Source: Sesamum alatum
Taxonomy: Eukaryota; Streptophyta; Magnoliopsida; Lamiales; Pedaliaceae
Direction of reading: 5' to 3'
Length of the DNA stretch: 64,000 nucleotides
Assembly (NCBI GenBank): GCA_034509735.1
Contig: JACGWO010000010.1
Location: 7,081,193 to 7,145,192 of the forward strand
The notes beneath the pieces were generated by a model that ran no database searches, had not been told where the DNA came from, and saw only the letters and a list, made by a program, of their open reading frames with translations. Of this stretch, positions 10,414-21,489 are shown piece after piece (within the stretch, counting starts at the first letter, position 1; every line of letters starts with the position of its first letter). The translations under genes were made by a program, and so were the position numbers.

Positions 10414-11160
10414 TGAAAAGCAAGCCACTTGAGGTACAATCAATTCTTCCTCTTTTTCCAGCTCGGTTCTTTCCTTTTCTAGTACATTTGTCTTCCTCAC
10501 CCAACTAGGAATTATAGTCCTAACTCTTGAGCACATGGGAGGATCTTTCACTGGAAGAGTCTACACCCATTATCCACATTTTCGAACTAAATAATAAAAA
10601 AAAAAAAAAAGGTTGAAAAATTGAAAAAGATAAAAAAATTGAACATACCTTGAAGTCCTTACATGAATGGAAGTGTCTCCCTGGGTTTTGGTATGTCTAA
10701 GAGGTGCGAATGCAGGCGGGCTTACCACAGTAGCAAAGAATCCACCCAGGCATGGAAGACATCTTCAAATTTTCCCTCTAATATGTCCGCAACTACTTGT
10801 AGAAATTAGGATTGAAGCCAAGAAAATGAGGGGTGGAAATGGGTTATAACAAGTGATAATTTCTCTTTTTTCCCCAAGTCATTTGCTTAGTTTGGCATTA
10901 GATTTTTTATTAAATTTCCATGTCAGCAAAAGCCCCGAAAAAGAGCCTTAGTTTTAGTTCAAGTCATCAATTTTCAGCCACTTTTTGAAAATTCGATGAC
11001 CGGAGTCCTGTAATTGCCAAAAAAAGAAATTTTGGATACTAACTGCCACGCTTGTATATATGTCCTTATTTTGCTACCCCCAATATATGGGGAAAAATTG
11101 TTAGTACGCCTAATATGTATTACTACTAACTATAAATGCTGAGGAGAGTTTTCAATAATG

Positions 11161-12130
11161 TCAATTTTGGTCCAATGTTTTAATTTTTTTTAACTGTTTT
11201 CCCGCGCACGCATGAAATGACGACATTTTGAGCCTTGCTGGTTTGAAGTGTTGTTGTTTTAGTTGTTTAGCCCCTTGTGCCAACGCCTCTTCGCTATAGT
11301 ATCTTTTGGTCCAATTATTATTTTTTTTCCCGCGTGCACATAAAACGATGACTTCTTGTGACATATTGATTTGAAGCATGATTGTTTTGATAGTTTTGAC
11401 CCCTTGTCGCGATGCCTTTCTGTCGCAGTGTTATTTTTCTTTGTTATAGTATCTTTTGGTCCAATTATTATTGTTTCCCCACGTGAACATGAAACGACGA
11501 CTCTTTGTGACACGTTGATTTGAAGCACGATCGTTTGGTAGTTCTGGCCCCTTGTCACGATGTCTTTCTGTTATAGTGCATTGGGTTCACTTACTATTGT
11601 TTCCTAGCATGCACATAAAACAACATTAGTTTATGCTTTCAATGTTTGAAGTGCGGTCGTTTTAACTATTTGGTCCCTTGTGTCAGGGTTAATCCGGTGT
11701 AGTACGTTTGTTTTTGTTGTGTATTATGGTACAGTGTCATTTCTTGTGGCTATAAAATTGTAGTTGGTGGTTGTTATGCAGTCCGTTTATGCATTTTAGT
11801 TTTAGTTGGTACTATCTCTCCTTCTAAAACAAGATTTTTAAGCCAGTTGATCTTTGAGGAGAGATTAACGATGGTGTGATTATGTGTGGATATGTGGTTC
11901 TCGGTTTAGCTGCTATTTCGTCTGTTATTTCCCCATGCTCACATAAGACGATGCAGTTTTACCCTTTCATGGTTTGAAGCGCGGTCATTTTGATTGTTTG
12001 GTCCCTTGTGTTGGGATCACTTTGGTATAGTACATTTAGCGTGGTGTGTGTGTGTGTGTAGATTTGTGGTTTAGGTGCGTTGTTTCATCTGTTGTTTCCC
12101 GTGTGCACATAAACCGGCGTTGTTTACCAT
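11161..12130. repeat. Degenerate tandem array, about 140-150 bp unit
   Basis: At least four adjoining units plus two outlying ones share the order: TTTTGGTCCAATTATTATT, then GTTTCCC(G/A)CGTG(C/A)ACATAAAACGACGA, TTTGAAGCACGATCGTTTTG and CCCCTTGTC. Unit anchors lie near 11166, 11306, 11455 and 11588, with weaker units near 11920 and 12085. Units are clearly diverged. No function is evident; resemblance to a minisatellite inside a transposon is inference. Confidence 0.75.
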
Positions 12131-12359
12131 TTTTCTGATTTTCTTGTTTTATCTATTTTTTTTTTATCTCGCTCTTAGATTTGGTGTATCATCCACTGCA
12201 ATAAGCATATCATCATCACTAGGGCTTTTATGTCAAACTATAGAGATTAGTTTCATTATCATCATCATATGCACAATCCAACTCCGTGGCTTTTATGATC
12301 AAAGGGCTTCAACAAAGTAATGTATTGAAATGTAAGGCAAAAGAATGAAGATGGCCAAA

Positions 12360-13670
12360 AGAAAATTCTCATTACTTAACATTTATTGAAAAATATTGTT
12401 TAGAATGGTTTATATAAAACAAACAATTGACTTTGACGTTATTAATTCTAACAATCTCTTACTTGACCTAAAAGCCAATTTCTCATGTGTCGCTTGCCCT
12501 CTTCTCAAGATGTTGAGTATGTGTAATTCGAAAATTAGTTTCGTTAGCGGGTTTCCTATATTCTACATTGGTGCTACACGATCCACTCGCACGTATATGT
12601 TTATATTTATAATGAGGTATTAGTTTCTTTGCTTGCATAATCGCCATGTTGTTATCACAATGTATAACTATGGGCTCGGCAATGTTGAGCACCATATCCA
12701 AATTTTGAATGTAGGTCTTTTATCCAGACTGCCTCGTTTGCAGCTTCAAAAGCCACAATATACTATGCCTATGTTATGGAATTATTGTCGTCTTGTTTGG
12801 AATCTTTTCGACTGACAACTCCTTCATTTGGCCAAACTACATAACCAAATTGAGACTTAACAACGTCCATATCAAATTGGAGAGCAGAACTGATATACCA
12901 TTCCAATATCAATCTGCCATTGCCTTAAGTACTTAAAAATATTTTTGATGGTAGTCCAATGATCATCACTGACATCCGATTGATAGCAGCACACAACACT
13001 TAGAGCATGTGCTACATCAAGCCTTGTACATTGAACATGTTGTATGCGTGACATAGGCATAGAGAATGTTCAACAGTCTCTTAGCTTCATCATGGATAGA
13101 AGACTGTGTCTTGGAAAACTAAATTCCATACCTCTAGGGTAGAAAATCCTTTTCCGACCACTCCATCTTGAATCTATTCAAGATTTTTTTCAATGCACGA
13201 GACTTAGATCATTCCTAACATCCTTCTAGATCTCTATAGATCTCAATCGCAAAAACTGTCTATCCCAAGTCTTTCATTGAAGAATCGATGGATAACTATG
13301 CTTTGGTGCACATTGCACTTTGGCATCATTCCTAATGAGCTAAATGTGGACCTCGCAAAGCACCGAGGAAACATATTAAGCTCTCACTGACCTTTATACA
13401 CGAATGAACAATATTCATTATCGACGAAATCATATGACTTTGTGACTACATCAAAAGTGAATATTTCAAATCTAGGATACCTGTTTGAGTGTATAAATGG
13501 ACCTTTAGAGTTTATAATCTTTTCTTGCTCTCCTTTGCATGTAAAATTGTTGAGGTTGATCCACGTAGATATCTTCCTCAACAATTCATGCAGTCTTTAC
13601 ATCTGCTTGCCACATTTTTGTAGTCATAATATACTAGTATGTCAAGTAGAATCCTTATGGATTTAGCTAT
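12360..13670 (-). mobile_element. Older Ty1/copia element, RT-RNase H and LTR start
   Basis: Minus-strand copia relic, host of the younger copia element. From the insertion point leftward: KSIRILL, EDIYVDQPQQFYMQ (about 13580), FRFRLRSIEI, KMEWSEKDFLP (about 13150), QCTRLDVAHALSVVC..YQSDVSDDHWTTIKNIFKYLR (13010-12925), EAANEAVWI (about 12750) and HCDNNMAIMQAKK (about 12640). A polypurine-like AAGTAAGAGA then precedes TGTTAGAATT, a probable 3' LTR start at 12453 going left. Many stops. The upstream part of the same RT continues at 24669-24770. Confidence 0.82.
13666..13670. repeat. Target-site duplication GCTAT, left copy
   Basis: GCTAT directly left of the TGTTGG LTR end; the same five bases follow the other LTR at 24664-24668. 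Confidence 0.92.
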
Positions 13671-14383
13671 TGTTGGTGAACTATGAAATTCTGAAGAGGT
13701 TTTGAAGCGTGATTTCACTGTCCTTAAAGTGAAATTTTCCCCCACTATATGGTTGTTGTCGGATTAAGAAAACTCACTTTTAGGATACAACAAAACCAAC
13801 CGAGACTTGCCTGACAGCAATTCTGGAAGTCTTCTTTCAAGAACAACTCAAAAAAATAAATTGTGAAGTGAAAGAGTCTTATGAAAAATTAAGTATTTAA
13901 GTCTGGCACTTGATACATCTATATATAGATGTTTTGTGTCTTTTCGGAAAATATACAATTCCTTATCATACCTCTAGATTCCAAAAATTATAACATTTCA
14001 GAGAAACAACTTTTCTGCACAGATGCTTTTGGAAAAACAAGTCTAAAGCTGCATCGTTAAAGTATTTCCAGAAAAGACATCTTCTTTCAGCAAAATGTCA
14101 TTAATTATTTGCAACTTTTATCAGAGAATAAAATAATTGCATAACATAATTTCCAAAAATAGAATAAAAGATTATTTTATTTTGTTGAACTAACGTGCAA
14201 GTGCCAAGTGAATTTATATATTAATAATATATATATATATATATATAAATTCCCTCTCTTTCTTAATTTATTCCCTCCAATTTTTATTTTAAACTTTAAA
14301 TTGGACAATTTTTTATTAAACACTTAAAGCTTAATTAAACTTTCCATGTGGGACATTGAATATTATGTACAAGCTATCCAACA
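13671..14383 (-). repeat. 3' LTR of the copia element
   Basis: 713 bp, TGTTGGTGAAC...TATCCAACA on the plus strand, matching the LTR at 23933-24663 along its length. It is preceded on the element strand by the purine-rich AAGTGGTAGAT, a plausible polypurine tract. Includes an (AT)n run at about 14224-14246. Confidence 0.95.
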
Positions 14384-15039
14384 ATCTACCACTTAGCTTG
14401 TACATATCACTTTCACTTAATACTCATATGTATGCCTACAAGAAAGTTTCTTTCAAATTACTTTCAATTAGTGTAAATATTTCAGAGTTTAGATGAAATT
14501 GGTGGTAGCATAAGCTTTAAACCAAAATTTCTTGAGTCTATACTGGAAATATTACACACATAATCTTATTACTCTTTCGAGCAGTTCACAGAAAATGTTT
14601 AAGCACATACATGGCCCTGCGCTCCATCCTAGAGTCATGAACACTTATAAAAGTTATCATAACTTTTACTAGACTCGGCACCACTTCTTGTGTTCACTTA
14701 GGTGAAGTCTTTTCATACCAAGAGGTATCAATACTTACTTCACTAAGAGTTCTTCAACTGAGCCTCTTTATTCACAACTCATAAAAATATTAAATATATA
14801 TCTCGAATTAAATTTAATCACTTATCAGTAGTTTGTTATTACCCTTTAAACCTTTCAAATAGCGGTATTACTAAGAGAAAAAGTTGGGTTCCTACTACTG
14901 GTGGTTTATAATAAAGGGTCTTAAACCCATTGTAGTACCGGTGTTTTTTATCAACTCTCTTGACAGGCCTTTTGTCAACGGATCCGCTAAATTTCTTTAT
15001 CATCTCACAAACGTTATGGTAATTACACATTCCGAGATT

Positions 15040-15370
15040 AAATCCCTTATATAACCATGTCTTAGGTTAATGTGTCTATTTTTTCCTTTATATAGTTTAT
15101 TGAGGGCTCTAGACATAGCTGCCTCACTATCACAAAGCAAAGAGATGGCTGGCATTGGTTGTGGCTAAAACTTAATATCTAATAACGAATCTCTCAGTCA
15201 TTCAGCCTCTTTGCTTATTGCTGCCAATGCAACAAATTTCGCTTTCATTGTAGAATGGGTTGAACAAGTTTGTTTTTTGGAAGCCCACGAAACTGCTCCT
15301 TCAGCAAGATTAAAAATCCATCCATGTGGATTTTTTCTAATACTGGTTATCCAACTAGCATCATAATAGT
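15040..15370 (-). pseudogene. Copia RNase H
   Basis: Minus-strand text DYYDASWITSIRKNPHGWIF, AEGAVSWASKKQTCSTHSTM, KAKFVALAAISKEAEWLRDS, LCDSEAAMSRA, GKNRHINLRH follows the copia RNase H pattern, with Asp and Glu at the catalytic positions. Stops interrupt the frame. It joins RT at its N-terminal side. Confidence 0.85.
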
Positions 15371-16279
15371 CCTTTAGTACCGCTAGGAAATCTATTATAG
15401 AAGAGTCCCAAATTCACAGTTCCCTTGAGATATCCAAGAACTCTTCTAATTCATTTTCAATGTTCAATACTAGGATTGTTTATAAACCTTGATAATTTAC
15501 AAACAGCAAAAGCAATATCTGGTACAGTGCATGACGAACATTAGACTTTCAATTGCACTAGCATATTCTAATTGTGCAATTGTTCTACTAGTATTTTCCA
15601 CGAGTGGATATGAAACATCATAAGGGGTGCTAACTGCTTTAATATTCAAATGATTAAACTTATTTGACATAATGAGACTGGCTTAAAGCAAAACCCCCAT
15701 TATGTGTTTTTCACTTTTATACCCAAAACAGTATCTACTTCACCTAAGTCCTTCACTTTGAATTGAGAACATAGATACTTTTTAGTTTCATTTACACCAT
15801 GCATATTAGTCCCAATGATTAACATATCATCGACATACAAACAAATAATAACACCATAATCATCATTAAATTTTGAATAAATGCATTTGTCAGTTGTATT
15901 ATGCCTAAATCCAAAAGATAATATTACAGTATCAAACTTTTCGTGCCACTGTTTGGCGCTTGTTTTAACCCGTACAAGGATTTTACTAATTTACAAACTT
16001 TAGTTTCATTTTAGGGTAGAATGAATCCTTCGTGTTGTTCCATGTATACTTCTTCACTTAACTCACCATTTAAGAAAGCCGTCTTTACATCTATTTGATG
16101 TACACTCAATTTACAAATTGACGTTGGAGCTAAAAGTACTTTAATAGACACTATTCGAGGTATTGGTGCATAAGTGTCGAACTAATCCACACCTTCCTTT
16201 TGTTTAAAGCCTTTAGCGGCTAATCTTGCCTTAAAACGTGTGAATAGATCCATCAGTATTGTACTTTCTTCAGAACACC
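15371..16279 (-). pseudogene. Copia reverse transcriptase, C-terminal part
   Basis: Contains KTAFLNGELSEEVYMEQHEG (about 16085-16025), KSLYGLKQAP-like text, the catalytic YVDDMLIIGTN (YVDDML at 15837-15820) and CSQFKVKDLGEVDTVLGIKV. The N-terminal blocks lie on the far side of the CACTA insertion (21343-21480). The frame contains stops. Confidence 0.88.
16277..16279. repeat. CACTA target-site duplication ACC, left copy
   Basis: ACC before CACTACAAAAAAACAG; ACC is repeated at 21343-21345. A 3-bp duplication is the CACTA hallmark. Confidence 0.9.
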
Positions 16280-16299
16280 CACTACAAAAAAACAGACCT

Positions 16300-16890
16300 A
16301 TAGCAACGAATTTTTGCAACGGATTTCATGAAAAATTCGTTGCAAAACAAATTTGCCACGGACTTTTGCAACGGAAAATTTTCTGTTGTTATAGGTACCA
16401 CTGCTATATAGCAACGGATTTTTTTGTCGTTGCAAAATATTGCCACAGATTTTTATCCGTTGAAAAATTCCGTTGCAAAAATCGTTATTTAAAAAGTTGA
16501 CTTTTTATATTTTGCAACAACTTTGTGATGGTATATTCGTGGCAAAGTTGATGACAATTCATTGCAAAATCAAATTTTATTTGCAACTGCATTTGCAACG
16601 AAATGCCGTTGCAATATTGCAACCGAATATTTGCAACGTCATTCCGTTGCAAATTTTGCTACGAAAAATTTAGCTATAATTCGTTGCAAAATCATTTTAT
16701 TTGCAACGACATTTGCAATGAAAGTCGTTGCTATATTGCAATAATTTTTTTGCAACGACATAATTTACTAAAATTTTTTGCAAAATAGTTTTCTTTTACA
16801 ACGACAATTGCAATGGCAGTCCATTGCAAATTTTACCACGATAATTCCAACGACAATCTATTGCAAAATTATTTTCGTTCACGAAGACAA
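16300..16890. repeat. CACTA subterminal repeats, left
   Basis: Many copies of TTGCAACGGA, CGTTGCAAA and GCAACGAA in both orientations. In CACTA elements such arrays are the binding sites of the element-encoded TNPA-like protein; that function here is inferred. Confidence 0.88.
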
Positions 16891-17469
16891 TTGCAACAAC
16901 AATTGCACAATTTATATTCAATAATAAATATATTTAAGTTAACTTTAACAATTTGTAAATTCAAATATGACAATACATTTAAGCAAAAACACTTATAATA
17001 AAGACAATTCAACATTCCAATCCACAAAATAATAGTATTCAAGTTTAAAAATACATATTTAAAAAGGGGGACATCCAACAAGGTCTCGTATTGGTCTTCC
17101 TACATCGCGACATCACCTCCCACATCTATTTTTCGACCCTATAATTATAACTCTTCTGGATTTGGGTTCTAAGCATTGGATCCCGCGTGTAATATTTCTG
17201 CAAAATATAATACAACAATATGATAACAACACAAACATTAATTAATATTCACATAAACTAAGAGTTAAACATTTAAATCTTATACTAAATTTTTGAAATC
17301 AAAACTCCTTAAGTTTCTTCGGGAACCTTTTTTAAAAAGAAGGCCATGGCCCTAAATAATAGCATGTAATAATATCCTTAATAACATTTTGAACTTACGA
17401 ATCCCTACAAAATATCAAAAAAATAATTATAAAAACAAATATAATACAATATTTCAAAAATATTTTTAA

Positions 17470-17600
17470 AATAATCCAACATGTTAAATTGTCTTACCTA
17501 AAATAATCCAACATGTTAAATTGTCTTACCTAAAATAATCCAACATGTTAAATTGTATTACGTGATAATCCAACATTTTAAAATAATCCAATATGTCAAA
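17470..17600. repeat. Short tandem repeat, about 31 bp
   Basis: ATAATCCAACATGTTAAATTGTCTTACCTAAA recurs about three times head to tail, with shortened copies after it. Confidence 0.8.
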
Positions 17601-17632
17601 TATTTTTAAAATAATCCAACATGTTAAACCTT

Positions 17633-18045
17633 AAGTTGAAAGTTAACAAAATTATATTAATTTAGTTGAGTTTTTAACTTGTTAGTTAACTAAGTTACAC
17701 TAGTTTAGTTAAAGATTTTAAGTTGAAAGTTCACAATGTTACATTAGTTGAGTTGAGTTTTTAACTTGTGAATTGACTAAGTTAAATTAATTTAGTTAAA
17801 GATTTTAAGTTGAAAGTTAACTAAAGTTACATTAGTTTTGTTGAGTTTTAACTTGTGTATTGACTAAGTTAAATTAGTTTAGTTAAAGATTTTAAGTTGA
17901 AAAGGTAACAAAGCTAAATTAATTTAAGATTTTAACTTGAAAGTTAACTAAATGACATTAGTTTAGTTGAATGTTTAGCTTGTGATATAATTAGTTAAAT
18001 TAATTTAGTTAAAGATTTTAAGTTGAAAGTTAACAAATTATGGTT
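17633..18045. repeat. 87-bp tandem repeat inside the CACTA
   Basis: AAGTTGAAAGTTAAC begins units at about 17633, 17720, 17807, 17893 and 18020. Units contain GTTACATTAGTTTAGTTGAG and GTTAAAGATTTT. Diverged; no coding sense. Confidence 0.82.
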
Positions 18046-18055
18046 AAAGATTCTA

Positions 18056-18090
18056 TCTTTTGCAGTTGGATCTATGGTTTCTTGAACCAC
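18056..18090 (-). pseudogene. UXS: Captured UDP-xylose synthase exon, downstream fragment
   Basis: Minus strand reads VVQETIDPTAK directly after an AG splice acceptor (18092-18091). This matches the segment that follows LELAE/Q in plant UDP-glucuronate decarboxylase (UDP-xylose synthase), a soluble or Golgi enzyme converting UDP-glucuronate to UDP-xylose. The fragment ends within the exon, where CACTA repeat sequence begins. Confidence 0.78.
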
Positions 18091-18375
18091 CTGACCAACA
18101 TCAATATTATTCTGAATCAGCTCTTAAAATAGACATCATGAATGGGAAATGTGAAAAACCTAATGAGATCATTCACAAAATGGAAACTTCGAACATGTTA
18201 AAAAAAATTCCTCAATTTTGAAAAATTAGGCCGAGTCTTATGTTCTACATTACAAATTGTCCTAATAATATAGAGGATACAATGCAGCAATTTTTCAAAA
18301 TCGAGAAATACATGCTAATCAGGAAATGAAATTCACAGACCCAACTATTGTAATAAAAGGATATGAACAACATAC
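18091..18375 (-). other. Intron between captured UXS exons
   Basis: 285 bases beginning GTATGTTG and ending GTTGGTCAG on the minus strand; joins LELAQ to VVQETID in phase 0. Confidence 0.75.
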
Positions 18376-18468
18376 CTGAGCAAGTTCAAGCATAGTGAAT
18401 TCGCCTGGGTTACCAAGATTGAATGGTCCAACATGCTCTCCTTCCATCCACCGCATTAGTCCGTCAAC
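18376..18468 (-). pseudogene. UXS: Captured UDP-xylose synthase exon, complete
   Basis: A 93-base exon (31 codons) on the minus strand, open throughout, encoding VDGLMRWMEGEHVGPFNLGN followed by PGEFTMLELAQ. This is a highly conserved stretch of plant UXS proteins. It is bordered by a splice acceptor AG (18470-18469) and a donor CAG|GTATG (18375-18371). The following 285-base intron (18375-18091) is kept, so the capture was from genomic DNA, not from mRNA. The frame is intact, suggesting recent capture or constraint. The rest of the gene is not present, so no enzyme can be made. Confidence 0.85.
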
Positions 18469-18869
18469 CTTCCAATTTAAACCAGTATATAACAACCTTC
18501 AAATTTTTCATAAACATACACCAAATACCCATAGTATCAAATAAAAAAGATCCCAAAACATACATATCCCCGATTTTGTGCAGTCCAAATTTTCACAAGT
18601 AATCTCACTCAATCAATTCATTCTCAGGCAATTTTAGTCATGTCAGTACATAAGATGCACTTGACTCCAGCAATGGTGCACAGTGTGGTTAACTCATTCC
18701 GAAAAGATGGAAAAATGCAGAGTGTATAAAAAAACAACATTATTCCCCAAATAACTGGGACATGCTTGCCTTCATTCTTATATCATCAACGTGATTAGTT
18801 GCTTAATTACCCAAATAACTTAGGCGTATCCAAAGCATCTCTAACATGGTCTCTGTTAACAAAACCTCA

Positions 18870-19320
18870 CGCCGGCGGAGGTATTACGGCGGCGGGCGAC
18901 GCGCGGCGGCGGCGAGAAGAAGTTAACAAAAGGAGGAGAAGAGAAGAGAGGAAAAGAGGAGAAAAGTAGAAGAAAGAAAAGAGAAGAAAGAGAAGACAAA
19001 AAAGAGGAGAACAAAAACACCTCAAGGCGGCGAGCGGCGGATCTGAAAAGTTTAACAAAAATTGAAAAAAATAAGTAGAAGAAAGAAAAGAGAAGAAAAG
19101 AGAAGAGAAGAAAGAAGGGATATCATACCTCGCGGCGGCGATTGCGGCTGAAGAGCGAAAAGGAGGAGAGGGGGGGGAGGGATTTGGTGGTTGTGGTTGA
19201 AATCTATGGGGTAGGAGGAAGGGGGAGAGGGGGAAAGGGGGGAAAAATTAGGGTATGGAAAAAGGGGAGGGAAAGGGAGGGAAAATTTAGAGTTATGTAA
19301 AAATGGAGAGGGAAAATGTA
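18870..19320. other. GC-rich/GA-rich block inside the CACTA
   Basis: GCG-rich text (18870-18925, 19025-19040, 19130-19150) alternates with long purine runs of GAGAAGAAAAGAG type, with partial internal duplication of GTAGAAGAAAGAAAAGAGAAG. The composition is unlike the surrounding AT-rich DNA. It could be another captured fragment (for example a promoter/leader) or a CACTA-derived repeat; I cannot identify it. Confidence 0.5.
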
Positions 19321-19639
19321 TAGTAAACAAGTTAAATATTTTTTAAAATTAATATTTTTTTAAAATTAAATGAGATAAATAATTTAAAATATATTATTCA
19401 ATTAGTAAATAGATAAAATAATTTTAAATTAATAATTATTTTTAGAATTAAATGTGATAAATGATTTAAGATATATTTTTAATTAATAAATGAGATAAAA
19501 TATTTTAAAATTAATAAATATTTTTAGAATGATATGAGATAAATGATTTAAGATATACTTTTCAATTAGTAAAAAACATTATGACAAAAATCATCAAAAT
19601 ACATTATGTTCAATTAATAATAATCATCATCTTGTCTAA

Positions 19640-19930
19640 GTGCTTCTTCATCATCAGTCGTTTGGTAAGTGAATCAAGAGATGCTCCATTGAATCAAATA
19701 ATCCAGGGGGAAATATTTTCTCCAAATTTCATATGATTATAGCTACACTCTCCTCCAACTCCTTTATTTTATTTATATCTAGTGTAGCAGAGTTTATGGC
19801 TTGGAACAAGAGGCTCACTTCTGTCAATGCACTCCAAACAAATTCAGGCAACATTTCTCTAAATGCTATCGGTATGAGTCTCTCCATGAAGACATGACAG
19901 TCATGACTCTTCATCCCATGCATCTTCAAT
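19640..19930 (-). pseudogene. CACTA TNP2-type transposase, C-terminal fragment
   Basis: Minus strand: KMHGMKSHDCHVFMERLIPI, AFREMLPEFVWSALTEVSLL and LEESVAII. This is the conserved domain after the catalytic core in plant CACTA transposases (the DUF4218 region). It is fused almost directly to the N-terminal part at about 19945; the whole catalytic core between them is deleted. Confidence 0.85.
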
Positions 19931-19939
19931 TCGTGTAAG

Positions 19940-20520
19940 TCAACACATCTGAGAGTGAATGCTCATAGCATATAATGGCTGATCTGCAGCACGCACAACA
20001 TCAAAAAACTTTTCATACAATGCTCCTAAATTGTCAGTCTCATCATAATTAGAACTCGGACCAGCCTCGTTTGCATATGGTTGATCGCTAGGATATGTCG
20101 AATCATTGAATACATCCTCCTGTGGACGAGATACAGGACCAGCTGCATCAAACACCATCTGCTGATCCCAATTCAATTGCTCATAGTTATTCCAATTTGT
20201 CGTTTGATCTACAAAGTTGTCAGCTGAAATGAATGCTCATAATCCATCTGTATAGGCTCACCATGAGATGTCCAATTGTAGTAATCTTTCCTAAAACCTT
20301 TCCCATAAAGGTCGCATGTCACCTCCTCCGTGGATTTGTACTTATGATTTTTACATACACTACATGGACAACGAATTTTCTCCCCATTCATAAAATCATG
20401 TTGTGTTTTTGCCCAATCTATAAACTCAGCAACCCATCTATAAATTCTTTTGTAAGATGACGATTACCGGGTACATTCTTCTCATACATCCATTTTCTCA
20501 ATTCTCTCAACATATCTTGC
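19940..20520 (-). pseudogene. CACTA TNP2-type transposase, N-terminal fragment
   Basis: Minus strand 20391-20209 has IRCPCSVCKN, DLYGKGFRKDYYNWTSHGE, the transposase-associated Cys domain that starts TNP2 proteins. 20176-19940 continues with an acidic linker and LYEKFFDVVRAADQPLY. The text upstream (about 20510-20400) fits WMYEKN-type leader residues. The reading then jumps to the C-terminal domain, so an internal deletion removed the catalytic centre. Confidence 0.85.
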
Positions 20521-20689
20521 TCTAAATGTGTGACTCGTTGCACTAACGTGATATCATTAACGGTCTAATGCAAAGAATTATTAAAAAATCGGTTGTGTGG
20601 ATGGAAGGAGAGAAGAGGAAGAAGATGATGATTATAAAATGTGTGAACTAGAACGAGGGTTTTCTTATATATATTTCGGATTTTGCAAC

Positions 20690-21330
20690 GGACTTTGCAA
20701 CGAAATTACATAGCGTTGCAAAATCCATTGCAAAACATTATAGAATTTTAAAATAGTGGGTTACAGCTGTCACAAATACATTGCAACGGACAAATCCGTT
20801 GCAAAAATCGTTGCAAATTCAATGGCTCAATAATTAATGCTTACAGCTGTATGTACGGATTGCAACGACTTCAAAGGTCGTTGCAACGCCGTTGCAAAAA
20901 TCGTCGGCAAGTTTTGCAACGGACAAAGTTCCGTCGCTAAAGCCGTTGCAAATCAGAATATTCAAATTGAAACACACGGATTCATTATAAATTCCGTTGC
21001 AAATGTTTTGCAATGAATTTAACTAGAATATTCGTTGCAAAATATGCAACGAAAGACGTCCGTTGCAAAAATCGTGGCAAGTTTGCAACGGAATGTGTCG
21101 TTGCAATATTTTGCCACGACTTTTGCAACGACTTATGTTGAATGTGGGACATCTTAAGGTTGATCAAATTTTGCAACGGAATGTTGCCACGGATAGTCCG
21201 TTGCAAAATATCATTGTTAATTTGCCACGGAATTTGCAACGAAAATGTAAAAAAAAAAATAATCCGTTGCAAAGTCGTAGCAAAGGTCGTTGCAAATTTG
21301 CAACGAATTGGTCCGTTGCTATAGCCCTGT
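20690..21330. repeat. CACTA subterminal repeats, right
   Basis: Dense copies of GTTGCAAA, TTGCAACGGA and CGTTGCAA in both orientations, mirror of the left array. Confidence 0.88.
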
Positions 21331-21342
21331 TTTTTTGTAGTG

Positions 21343-21480
21343 ACCTATTTACAACCTATAGCTTTTGAACGAGAGGCAAGTCTGTAAGACCAAGTATTAT
21401 TTGCTAATTAGCGAGTCCATTTCATCATTGATTGGCTCTTTCCAGAAAGCAACGTCTCTTAAAGTCATGCTTCAGTAAAT
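21343..21480 (-). pseudogene. Copia reverse transcriptase, N-terminal part
   Basis: Minus-strand text FWKEPINDEMDSL and a KPIGCKWV-like block (decayed) immediately up to the CACTA insertion. This is the start of the RT domain interrupted by the transposon; the remainder is at 16279 and below. Confidence 0.75.
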
Positions 21481-21489
21481 GTCTTAGGA

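Larger units (their letters stand above)
9101..11160. other. MULE 3' remnants and intergenic DNA
   Basis: 9200-9870 holds scraps that look like the variable C-terminal part of plant MULE transposases (GKDKGKKVVNN near 9360), but nothing can be translated for long. Two homopolymers interrupt it (9688-9707 C, 10386-10413 A). 10170-10330 repeats the phrase CATAAAATAGTAGAAC with small changes. No host gene seen. Confidence 0.4.
16280..21342 (-). mobile_element. CACTA (En/Spm-type) transposon carrying a host gene fragment
   Basis: 5063-bp element with perfect 16-bp ends CACTACAAAAAAACAG in inverted orientation. After three positions (two of them mismatched) they extend with TATAGCAACG. It is flanked by ACC. 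Both ends carry dense subterminal repeats of TTGCAACGG/GCAACGAA (16300-16890 and 20690-21330). Inside are N- and C-terminal scraps of a TNP2-type transposase on the minus strand, two exons of a captured UDP-xylose synthase gene, an 87-bp tandem repeat and a GA/GCG-rich block. The transposase core is missing, so it needs help in trans. It split the copia RT gene. Confidence 0.96.

Noticed and set aside
11259..11558. 99-codon minus-strand frame with internal repeats
   Set aside because: Produced by the 140-150-bp tandem array; no start context or domain.
16240..16744. Plus-strand open frames rich in CNG/ICN
   Set aside because: Translation of the TTGCAACG subterminal repeats of the CACTA element; not coding.
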